DNA of 64,000 bases from WM-3-3 sp041660045 (GTDB taxonomy: Bacteria; Pseudomonadota; Gammaproteobacteria; Methylococcales; Methylomonadaceae). Both the position numbers and the translations under genes were made by a program. Position 1 is the stretch's first letter; every line of letters begins with the position of its first letter. This document shows, one piece after another, positions 18,283 through 25,535 of the stretch. Under the pieces are notes generated by a model that was not told the origin of the DNA, did not search any database, and saw only the letters and a list, made by a program, of their open reading frames with translations. Location: positions 62,001 to 126,000 of the forward strand of contig JBAZXA010000002.1 in assembly GCA_041660045.1 (NCBI GenBank), written 5' to 3'.

Positions 18283-19227
18283 ATGTTAATAAAGACAAAA
18301 CGTGAAATTTTAAGTAGCGAAATTACTGACCGCGCAGTTTATCAAGCTCGGCGCCAATTTATTAAAGCCGCTGTTGCCAGTTCTGCGGCTTTCGCTTTAC
18401 CGCCTATGGCAATAGCCAAAACCGGTAAATATGCGGATGTGCCAAATGGGGCTTTTTCCTTGCCCTTGGAAGCCAGCAAAGAAGAAGATGTCATCAGCTA
18501 TACCAATTATTATGAATTCTCCACGAATAAATGGGATTCCACGCGTTTGGCAAAAACCCTTAAAACCAGCCCATGGTCGGTAGCCGTAGAAGGCGAAGTG
18601 GAAAAGCCAACGCTGTATAATTTGGAGGACTTGCTAAAAAACCAAAGTTTGCAAGAACGTATTTATCGCTTTCGTTGTGTGGAAGCCTGGTCTATGGTGG
18701 TACCTTGGATAGGTTTTCCGCTAGCTGACCTAATCAAGCGCTTAAAGCCTACGTCAAAAGCCAAATTTGTTGAATTTACCACCTTAAATGACCCCGAGTC
18801 CATGATAGGCCAGCGTTCCCGCGTGTTGGACTGGCCTTATGTGGAAGGCTTGCGTATGGATGAAGCGATGCACCCGTTAACCTTAATGGCTGTAGGTATG
18901 TATGACGACACGTTGCCTAACCAAAATGGCGCGCCATTACGTTTAGTCGTGCCTTGGAAATATGGTTTTAAAAGCATTAAAGCCATCGTTAAAATACGCT
19001 TTTTAGAAACCATGCCGGAAACCTCATGGCATAAAAGTGCACCCAGTGAGTACGGCTTTTACGCCAACGTCAACCCAGAGGTTTCGCATCCCCGCTGGAG
19101 CCAAAGCCGAGAACGCATATTAGGCGCCAGCATTTGGACCCCAAAACGTAGCACTGAAAAATTCAATGGGTACGGCGAACAAGTGGCATCGCTGTATGCG
19201 GGTATGGATTTAAGCAAAGACTTTTAA
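18283..19227 (+). CDS. msrP: MsrP, periplasmic protein-methionine-sulfoxide reductase catalytic subunit
   Basis: Molybdopterin enzyme that repairs oxidised methionines in periplasmic proteins. The N-terminus has a twin-arginine signal (RRQFIKAA, residues 23-30, then a hydrophobic stretch ending AIA at 45). Cys132 in YRFRCVEAW is the molybdenum ligand of the YedY/MsrP family, and WKYGFKSIKAIVKI near 225 is typical. Length 314 fits. It is coupled to the preceding DoxX gene. Normally electrons come from the membrane heme protein MsrQ, which is not encoded in this window. Confidence 0.92.
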   Translation: MLIKTKREILSSEITDRAVYQARRQFIKAAVASSAAFALPPMAIAKTGKYADVPNGAFSLPLEASKEEDVISYTNYYEFSTNKWDSTRLAKTLKTSPWSVAVEGEVEKPTLYNLEDLLKNQSLQERIYRFRCVEAWSMVVPWIGFPLADLIKRLKPTSKAKFVEFTTLNDPESMIGQRSRVLDWPYVEGLRMDEAMHPLTLMAVGMYDDTLPNQNGAPLRLVVPWKYGFKSIKAIVKIRFLETMPETSWHKSAPSEYGFYANVNPEVSHPRWSQSRERILGASIWTPKRSTEKFNGYGEQVASLYAGMDLSKDF

Positions 19228-19246
19228 CAGCTCCAAGCTTAAAAAA

Positions 19247-19299
19247 TTAAGGATTTTGTCTTTAACCTAAACCTTATTAGGTTAAATTCAAATCCTTAA
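19247..19299. terminator. nested palindrome after msrP, probable bidirectional terminator
   Basis: Two perfect nested 10-bp stems: outer 19247-19256 with 19290-19299, inner 19261-19270 with 19277-19286. It lies 20 bases after msrP and between convergent genes. There are A residues before it and T residues after it only in short runs. Likely a transcript-end structure for one or both genes. Confidence 0.5.
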
Positions 19300-19464
19300 A
19301 GCTTTAGCTAATGGACTAGTTTTAGCCAAATTGAAAATTCGTAAGGTTTGTTCTGGGTGTACTGATTAAAAGCCTAATACCAGGAGATGACATGCCGTGT
19401 TAGACGATGCACTCGTTAAAATTTTCTAGTATGCCGCTAGCGGGCATGTTTTTAGCGACGAACC

Positions 19465-19992
19465 TTAACCAAAACTTGGGCTGGGGTCTATGATGCCGTC
19501 GGTATCAAGATTGTCACCTTCTAGCCCATCAGCAGTCTTAGCCAAGCTATATTTTTTTATAAAATAACGCTCTAACCAAGTGCCAGTGTCATTTTGTTTA
19601 AACGGTAAGGCTTCATCCGTTTTTAACAAACGCTGGCGCACCGTATGCTGCGGCAATAGCAGCAGTTCAATATCGGACATGGCAACAAACTTGTCAGGAT
19701 GGGCATTGCCATCATTAACAATTTTAAACAGTTGTTGTTTTTTTATACCTAAATGCTGCCCAAGTTCCTCCCTAAATTCTATCAACAGCGGTAATAAATC
19801 ACTGCCCGTACAATCGGTATTGTGCAATTTGTGCAAACGGTTCAACAAATGGCGTATGGCAAAGCGATACAGCTCAGATTCCCGCACAAATAGTCGTGAG
19901 GCTAAGGTCCGTACCGCAACGCGGTCATTATTATTTAATCGCATAGAGACGATATTTTTCTTTTCGGTCACAGTCAGCTCAGATGATGACAT
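19465..19992 (-). CDS. hypothetical protein with ribbon-helix-helix-like N-terminus
   Basis: Not a family I can name. The chosen ATG (19992-19990) gives MSSSELTVTEKKNIVSMRLN; an upstream in-frame start at 20037 would add 15 residues. The segment VSMRLNNNDRVAVRTLASRLFVRESELYRFAIRHLLNR is cut here at about residues 15-52 and has the beta-strand plus two-helix layout of ribbon-helix-helix DNA-binding domains. The remainder (about 53-175) is largely helical with an acidic C-terminus (GDNLDTDGIIDPS). It could be a transcription factor or a mobility-type accessory protein. It stands alone, upstream of and divergent from the surface-protein locus. Confidence 0.5.
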   Translation of the reverse strand: MSSSELTVTEKKNIVSMRLNNNDRVAVRTLASRLFVRESELYRFAIRHLLNRLHKLHNTDCTGSDLLPLLIEFREELGQHLGIKKQQLFKIVNDGNAHPDKFVAMSDIELLLLPQHTVRQRLLKTDEALPFKQNDTGTWLERYFIKKYSLAKTADGLEGDNLDTDGIIDPSPSFG

Positions 19993-20510
19993 GGCTAAAG
20001 CCCAATAAATTAAAGTTACATAAGAATAGGCACGCACACTTTAATCGAAAATTGTTACAGCTATATAACAAAAGCCAAATTTAACCAAAATGTAACAGAC
20101 AAACTGGCCGACATATAGTGTAATTCAAGATACCTCCCAAAAAATCCCATCGTTTTAGCCGTTGTTCTTAAGCAAAACCTAATAATAGCCAAAGATGTAA
20201 TACAAAAGCCATTCTTGTAACCGTTCTGTAACCCAAACAAGCACAGCAATGTGGAATAATTCACACAAGTTAGGGCATGCGCGGAGAATGCAGGTTTTTT
20301 ATTGGCTAGAAGGTCATAAAAAGCAGACCTTAGTTACTAGGGACGAAACACAGTATAGGAAATCAATACAAGGAAGGGAAAGCAGGGAGGTAGCTGAGAG
20401 GGATATGGAGTCGGTAAAAGGAGAAGGGGGGGCAAAATGGTAGCGGGGACGCGGATTGCCTACAAATTAGGCAATCAAAAGGATGTAAAAACTGAAAACT
20501 ACGAGAAAGC
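19993..20510. other. intergenic leader region before the first riboswitch
   Basis: Roughly 500 bases without a convincing protein. It includes a purine-rich stretch (about 20358-20432, ending in seven G residues at 20426-20432) and a perfect 9-bp hairpin at 20454-20476. The riboswitch-bearing transcript probably starts in this region; no promoter could be set with confidence. A 64-codon frame at 20249-20443 crosses the purine tract and looks non-coding. Confidence 0.4.
20454..20476 (+). repeat. perfect 9-bp hairpin with 5-base loop
   Basis: GATTGCCTA (20454-20462) pairs with TAGGCAATC (20468-20476) around CAAAT. It lies 35 bases before the riboswitch aptamer; no T-run follows, so it is not a standard terminator. 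It may be a leader stem or a protein-binding palindrome. Confidence 0.5.
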
Positions 20511-20595
20511 GTGAAAAAGCTAAACCCGCTGCGAGGCGGGGGCAGAAAGCTGCGGGTCTTTAATCTAGGATGAGCAAAGACAGCCGGGTTGTCAC
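20511..20595 (+). ncRNA. GEMM-I-like cyclic dinucleotide riboswitch (copy 1)
   Basis: The sequence folds like a class I cyclic-di-GMP aptamer. The base stem is GUGA (20511-20514) with UCAC (20592-20595). AGC (20518-20520) pairs with GCU (20549-20551). AAACC is followed by a 6-bp stem (20525-20530 with 20535-20540) capped by the GNRA loop GCGA. Then comes a GAAAGC core (the family has GCAAAGC), and a second stem GUCUUU (20556-20561) with AAAGAC (20576-20581). The 3' side has the diagnostic AGCCGGGUUG. It ends 45 bases before the start of the VPLPA-CTERM gene. Recognition rests on my memory of the family consensus; a covariance search would settle it. Confidence 0.8.
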
Positions 20596-20640
20596 CTTAT
20601 GTAACTACTTAACTTTAATTAACAAAACATGAGGTTTAAA

Positions 20641-21525
20641 ATGAAATTTACTAAAACTTTAGTAGCTGCGGCTTTATTAGCCAGCGCTGCTTCTGCGAAT
20701 GCGACATTAATTGGCGGCCCATTAAACAATGATGGTTCTAGCGAATTGTATTTGCAATTGTACAATCCAAATTATGTTAATGCGAACAATACTTTGGGTG
20801 CCACATACAATTACGATACAAACGTATCTTTCAGCCAATTGGAAACAGTTGCTAGAAGTGGCAATTTCAGCAGCTTGAACACTTTGTTGACTCAAAGCTT
20901 ATCGTCAGATGCTAGATTTAACACGTTTATCGCGCAAAACAATGCTACTGGTCCTGGGCTAGGTGGTGTTAGATATGGTTTGTATGTTGGTAACAACTTG
21001 ACACAAACAGATGTTGGTACGTTTGTCACAATTACTGCCCCTGCTACGCAGTTGGATCCAAATGATCCGACTGTTTTTCCAGAAGTGGCTGCTAATAATG
21101 CTCAAAGAAGAGCTGCTCAAATTTCTTTGGGTTTAGGCGATAACACTAGCTCTATTATTGCAAATATTCCAGCTACCCCAGAAAGAGGTCAAGCCATTAC
21201 TTCGGGCTTAAATTTTGATAGTGGTTTTGCTGGTTTTGCAGGTGAAGTATCAACTGTGGCTTTTGGTCAATCAATTGATTTTAGATATATTTTCGCAACA
21301 GCACGCACTTTTATTGATCCATTGTTTGGTGATGAAGTTACTTCATTGACTTATGATGCTACTCAAGACCAAATTTTGTTAGGGTCATTTAATTTGGGTG
21401 CTCAAGGATTGTCGTTTACAGCTGCAGGCGGTTCAGTTCCTTCTGTGCCACTACCTGCTGCAGTTTGGATGTTCGGCGCAGGCTTATTGGGCGTTTTGCG
21501 TTTAAACCGTCGTAAAGCAGCTTAA
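20641..21525 (+). CDS. VPLPA-CTERM (PEP-CTERM class) sorted surface protein
   Basis: Secreted protein handled by an exosortase. The ATG at 20641 has AGG upstream (20632-20634); an ATG at 20629 is in frame. Residues 1-21 form the signal peptide (ALLASAASANA). The C-terminus has the three-part sorting tail: VPLPA at 269-273, a hydrophobic stretch (AVWMFGAGLLGVL) and a basic end (RLNRRKAA). The middle ~245 residues are rich in Asn, Thr, Ala and Gly with no cysteine, and I recognise no domain. It is directly downstream of a GEMM-I-like riboswitch, so expression probably follows cyclic dinucleotide levels. The matching exosortase is at 51509-53110. Confidence 0.88.
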   Translation: MKFTKTLVAAALLASAASANATLIGGPLNNDGSSELYLQLYNPNYVNANNTLGATYNYDTNVSFSQLETVARSGNFSSLNTLLTQSLSSDARFNTFIAQNNATGPGLGGVRYGLYVGNNLTQTDVGTFVTITAPATQLDPNDPTVFPEVAANNAQRRAAQISLGLGDNTSSIIANIPATPERGQAITSGLNFDSGFAGFAGEVSTVAFGQSIDFRYIFATARTFIDPLFGDEVTSLTYDATQDQILLGSFNLGAQGLSFTAAGGSVPSVPLPAAVWMFGAGLLGVLRLNRRKAA

Positions 21526-21629
21526 TCGATTCGATTAATGGGAAGATTTATGGCAAGGATGCTGTTTTAAACATAAGGTTGGTTACTTAGCCTTAAAAAA
21601 ACCACATTACTATTATTTGAGGATTACCC

Positions 21630-23291
21630 ATGAAAAAATTAATTTTGGCTGGCGTTGCTGCTACGGTAGCAATGGCTGGTATCAATGCCCAGGCAGTACC
21701 TGTGCCATTAAATGCCAACGGTACACCAAATATCCCTGCTGTTTTAGGCAGCGTTGCCGAAACATTTATGACGGGTTCTTCTGCAGCTACACCATTTATC
21801 GTTGCTGCTATGCGTAACGGTGGTTGTGCCACTGGCGCACCTATCTATCGTTACAGCGATACCACCGCGGGCAGTTTTGCTTTTTTATGCGAAAAATCAG
21901 CTGGCTTTGGTGCGGTTACCCAAAACTTTTTGTTGTTGCACAAACGTGACGGTGGTGGTTCTTTAAACGCGGTAAGAGCTGCCGATTCTACTTTGCCTCA
22001 AGCAAACTCACAAGTGTTCATCGTTAATGCTGATTTGGCTAACGTGACTACTTGTGGCGTAGCTTCAGGCGCAACTTTGGTTTCAACTTGTTCAGGCGGC
22101 ACTATCGCTGCTACTAACAGCCGTGGCCGCGTTTCTGAAGCCGGTTTCGCTGACGTTGACCCTGCTCAATTTACTTCTCCATTAAATGGCGGTGCAGTAT
22201 TGGGTGGTTCTGTAGTCTCTACGGCAATTGCTACGCAAACATTTGGTATTGCTGTTAATACGCGTTTACGTAATGCCATGCAAGGCGCAGCAGTGGCTGC
22301 CGGCGTATTGCCAGCCAGCTGTTTAGTCGCTAACGGTATCGGTGCTGCCGTAGCCCCAAATAGCCAAGAGTCAGAAGAATGTATGCCTAGCCTGACCCGT
22401 TCACAAATCAGCAGTATTTTTGCACAAGGCCGTGTCACTGACTGGGCGCAATTGGCTTATGGTAACACTGCCGCCAACCAACGTTTGTTTACAACTAACA
22501 CTGCTGTATTGGCTGCAGCTGACCGTCCTGCCAACCGTGACATCCACATTTGTACACGTACGGCCGGTTCCGGTACTTTGGCAACTTTCCAAATCAAATT
22601 TGAAGATGCCCCTTGTAACGGTGGTTTAAATGAAGCGATTCAAACTGCGACTAGCCAAACCTTGGGCACTGAAATAGGTGCATCAGGTTCATCTAAAGTC
22701 GTTCATTCTATGAGCGGTGCAGGTGATGTGGAAAGCTGTTTGGAAGGCTTAAACAACGGTACAGCGGTTGGTACTTTCAACGTTGGCGGCGCTGCACCAT
22801 TTAGCAGTTTCCGTTGGGCTATCGGTATTCAAGGTGTAGAGCGTAATACAGACGGCAGCCGCGCTTACCGTTTTATCAAAATCGACAATGTGTCTCCATC
22901 TGCTCACAACGTAGCTGAAGGCCGTTATCCTGATTGGGCAGAATTGGTTGCTGTTAGTGCATCTGCTACTATTACAACTGATCCATTGGCATCAGCTATC
23001 GTAACTACTATGTCTAACCCTGCTACTATCGGCAGTTTCTTGAATGTAACCCATACTTGGGGTGGTATTGCTGGTTTCTTGGGTGTTGCCACTAACAGTG
23101 CTTTTGCACCTACCTCAACTGCACTTATCGCTCCAGGTACTTTGCTTAACGCTGGTTTTGATGCTGCAAGACCAGTTAACCCTTATAGCCACTCAGCTTC
23201 AAATGGTCAAGACTTAAACCACTGCCGTTTGCCAACTATACCAGGTGGCCAAACACGCGCAATCCCAGCTTTCTATCCCGTTTACAAATAA
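21630..23291 (+). CDS. PstS-like secreted substrate-binding-fold protein
   Basis: A 553-residue exported protein (signal peptide 1-22, ending AQA). The N-terminal ETFMTGSSAATPFIVAAM and the later RTAGSGTLATFQIKF resemble the two oxyanion-binding loops of periplasmic phosphate-binding PstS proteins. SLTRSQISSIFAQGRVTDWAQL matches the PstS segment that precedes the second lobe. At 553 residues it is much longer than typical PstS (about 320-350), and no PstC, PstA or PstB gene is nearby. It has several cysteines, likely paired. It lies between a VPLPA-CTERM gene and tpsB and ends in a strong terminator. Whether it binds phosphate is unknown; a surface or periplasmic role with its neighbours is possible. 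Confidence 0.62.
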   Translation: MKKLILAGVAATVAMAGINAQAVPVPLNANGTPNIPAVLGSVAETFMTGSSAATPFIVAAMRNGGCATGAPIYRYSDTTAGSFAFLCEKSAGFGAVTQNFLLLHKRDGGGSLNAVRAADSTLPQANSQVFIVNADLANVTTCGVASGATLVSTCSGGTIAATNSRGRVSEAGFADVDPAQFTSPLNGGAVLGGSVVSTAIATQTFGIAVNTRLRNAMQGAAVAAGVLPASCLVANGIGAAVAPNSQESEECMPSLTRSQISSIFAQGRVTDWAQLAYGNTAANQRLFTTNTAVLAAADRPANRDIHICTRTAGSGTLATFQIKFEDAPCNGGLNEAIQTATSQTLGTEIGASGSSKVVHSMSGAGDVESCLEGLNNGTAVGTFNVGGAAPFSSFRWAIGIQGVERNTDGSRAYRFIKIDNVSPSAHNVAEGRYPDWAELVAVSASATITTDPLASAIVTTMSNPATIGSFLNVTHTWGGIAGFLGVATNSAFAPTSTALIAPGTLLNAGFDAARPVNPYSHSASNGQDLNHCRLPTIPGGQTRAIPAFYPVYK

Positions 23292-23336
23292 GGAAGCTTT
23301 AACAAGGGATTGTTAAATCAAGGATGATGTTGAACA

Positions 23337-23370
23337 AGCCAGTCGCCTTCGGGCGGTTGGCTTTTTTTGT
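23337..23370 (+). terminator. rho-independent terminator after the PstS-like gene
   Basis: An 11-bp stem (23337-23347 with 23352-23362) has a UUCG loop and is followed by seven T residues. It closes the VPLPA-CTERM/PstS-like transcript and separates it from tpsB. Confidence 0.9.
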
Positions 23371-23447
23371 TTTGGTATTTAAGGCTGTTGCTGGTAGCGG
23401 AAGGTGCTTTGGTTGCTGTCATAAAGTTTTAATATAAGTTGTTTATC

Positions 23448-25136
23448 ATGCAGAACCGAATTTTTAGTTTAGTATCCCGTTTATTCAAGAGAATGCCGTT
23501 AAATTTAAGAAAAAAAATTGTCTTAGCTGGTTTGTTAGCATTCATCATGCTGCAAGAGGTTGCTCTGGCAGAAGAAACTGCTATAGCGCCTATTCAACAA
23601 GTACCAACTGGGCAGTCCGTTAAACAAGAAACGCAACCAGCCAGTTTTGATTTGTGGGAGTTGAGAGTTAAAGGCAATACTTTGTTGGATAAAAAAGAAC
23701 TGGAACGTACGGTATATCCTTTTTTGGGTCCACAAAAATCTATAGATCAAGTTGAAGCTGCGCGTTTGGCGCTGGAAAGGCTTTATCAGGGGAAAGGTTA
23801 TCAGACCGTCACGGTTGATATACCAGAGCAAGCAGTGCAACAAGGCGTAGTTAATTTACTGGTGGTTGAAGGTAAAGTATCTAGGCTAAGAGTGACAGAC
23901 TCGCGCTATTTCGCTTTAGGGAAAATTAAAGCAACAGTACCCGAGGTGGCTGAAGGCAATGTACCTAATTTTAAAGTCATGCAAAAGCAATTGGGTGACT
24001 TAGCAAGCCAAAGTGCAGATAGAAAAATCCAACCCATTTTACGTGCAGGGGAAACGCCCGGTACGTTGGAAGTGGATTTAAAAGTTAAAGATGAATTGCC
24101 ATTGCATGGGCGGGTAGAGCTCAATGGTAGAAATACAACATCTACCAGTCGCCTTCGATTAGTGTCTTCTTTGCGTTATGACAACCTATGGCAAAAATTT
24201 CATAGTGCTTCATTTAGCTTTCAAACATCACCTGAGAATAACAGTGAAGTAGAGGTGTTTTCTGGAACTTATGTGCTGCCTTGGTTTGAGACTGATGCCC
24301 GATTGGCTTTGTTTGCTGTTAGCTCTAACTCAAATGCCCAAATTGCCAGTGCCGGTGCATTAAATGTAGTGGGTATCGGTAGCGTTTATGGCTTGCGGTT
24401 TATTAAACCGTTCACTAGTTTTAATAGTTATAACCATAGCTTAACCTTGGGTGCCGATTACAAAGACTTCCAGGAAGATTTACGCCTAGTGGGCGCAGAT
24501 AGCATTTTAACGCCGATATCATACCTGCCGTTTTTAACACAATATGCGGGTAGCTTTAGGGGGAATGGTTATGCTAGCTCATTTGATTTGGGTTTGTATT
24601 TCTCAATACGAGGTTTAGGCAACCGACAAGCAGAATTTGAAAACAAGCGATTCTTGGCAAGGTCAAATTACGCTTATTTAAGAGGGAATCTAAATTTCAA
24701 ATATGATTTACCCAAAGGTTGGGGCGTGAGTTCACGTTTTTCAGGTCAAGTAGCTGATTCGCCGTTAATCAGTAACGAACAGTTTTCAATTGGTGGGGCG
24801 AGCAGTGTGCGTGGATACTTTGAAACACAAGTCTTAGCCGATGATGGTTTTGTGGGCTCGTTAGAATTTATCTCGCCTGATTTTGTTCCTGATGGTTGGG
24901 AGTTTGTCAATAAATTAAGTGCCCTGGTTTTTGTAGATGCAGGCACGAGTAGTATTAAAAATGCGTTGCCTGGAAATAGTCAGGGCAATACTTTAGCGAG
25001 TGCAGGAGCAGGTTTACATTTTAAGTTGGCAAAAATATTTTCTGCGGCGCTAGATTTAGGCTTTCCTTTTGTTAGCATAGATCGCGTCAAAAGTGGGGAT
25101 CCTCGATTGCATTTTAGTTTAGCAACAGATTTTTAA
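23448..25136 (+). CDS. TpsB two-partner-secretion transporter (ShlB/FhaC/HecB family)
   Basis: Outer-membrane Omp85-superfamily protein that exports a large TpsA partner. The ATG at 23448 is chosen; a TTG at 23439 is in frame. The N-terminus is long and basic before a hydrophobic stretch (about 24-40, ending ALA), consistent with an extended signal peptide. The POTRA domain follows (FDLWELRVKGNTLLDKKELE, about 64-83, to VEGKVSRLRV). The remaining ~380 residues have beta-barrel composition. They include SRFSGQ and the family segment FSIGGASSVRGYFE near 448-461, which carries the conserved VRGY. The C-terminal residue is Phe. The TpsA-type gene follows about 400 bases downstream, so this is its likely exporter. 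Confidence 0.9.
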   Translation: MQNRIFSLVSRLFKRMPLNLRKKIVLAGLLAFIMLQEVALAEETAIAPIQQVPTGQSVKQETQPASFDLWELRVKGNTLLDKKELERTVYPFLGPQKSIDQVEAARLALERLYQGKGYQTVTVDIPEQAVQQGVVNLLVVEGKVSRLRVTDSRYFALGKIKATVPEVAEGNVPNFKVMQKQLGDLASQSADRKIQPILRAGETPGTLEVDLKVKDELPLHGRVELNGRNTTSTSRLRLVSSLRYDNLWQKFHSASFSFQTSPENNSEVEVFSGTYVLPWFETDARLALFAVSSNSNAQIASAGALNVVGIGSVYGLRFIKPFTSFNSYNHSLTLGADYKDFQEDLRLVGADSILTPISYLPFLTQYAGSFRGNGYASSFDLGLYFSIRGLGNRQAEFENKRFLARSNYAYLRGNLNFKYDLPKGWGVSSRFSGQVADSPLISNEQFSIGGASSVRGYFETQVLADDGFVGSLEFISPDFVPDGWEFVNKLSALVFVDAGTSSIKNALPGNSQGNTLASAGAGLHFKLAKIFSAALDLGFPFVSIDRVKSGDPRLHFSLATDF

Positions 25137-25386
25137 CTTATGTAATCAAAATTAATTTAGTTAGCGTCATTGATAAATACATAAGTTATTGATGTATGAA
25201 AAACCATAAGAGCAATAACTTATGTATTTATCTTCAAGTCAGCTGCCAGATTCAATTCTGGATGGCGTGCGAAGGAAGGCCAACAAATAAACATCGGTGA
25301 GAGTTTAGCCGACTTATCATTGCTAAATATAAGAGTCTTTGGTTTTAAGCGGAATATGTTTGGCAATTGATAAAAATTAAAAAACC
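25137..25386. other. intergenic region between tpsB and the second riboswitch
   Basis: About 250 bases without a gene. It holds the 20-bp inverted repeat and a short CCAGA/TCTGG stem near 25253-25268. Whether tpsA is transcribed from its own promoter here or by read-through from tpsB is not clear. Confidence 0.4.
25172..25232. repeat. perfect 20-bp inverted repeat with 21-base loop
   Basis: 25172-25191 is the exact reverse complement of 25213-25232. The loop contains a further TATG/CATA pairing. It lies 35 bases after tpsB. It is AT-rich and could act as a terminator-like hairpin or be a small mobile-element remnant. Confidence 0.7.
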
Positions 25387-25465
25387 TAATGTTAAAGCCA
25401 AACCTGTCGTAAGTCAGGGGCGGAAAACTACGGATCTTAGCAATAAGATAGCCGGGTTGCCATTA
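25387..25465 (+). ncRNA. GEMM-I-like cyclic dinucleotide riboswitch (copy 2)
   Basis: The base stem is UAAUG (25387-25391) with CAUUA (25461-25465). AAACC leads into a stem (25403-25408 with 25413-25418, one U-U mismatch) capped by the GNRA loop GUAA. Then comes the GCGGAAAAC core, a second stem AUCUUA (25434-25439) with UAAGAU (25444-25449) closed by GCAA, and the diagnostic AGCCGGGUUGC on the 3' side. Its layout matches copy 1 element by element, although stem sequences differ, which argues for conserved structure. It ends 70 bases before the TpsA start codon. Confidence 0.8.
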
Positions 25466-25535
25466 ATTTTAGCAATGTAATCCCAAAAATTTATTGACAT
25501 CTGGGGTGACTAGCCATTAAGGCAGACAGGTAATT

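Noticed and set aside
20249..20443. 64-codon open frame in the leader
   Set aside because: It crosses the purine-rich tract, has no convincing ribosome site or family resemblance, and precedes a riboswitch leader.
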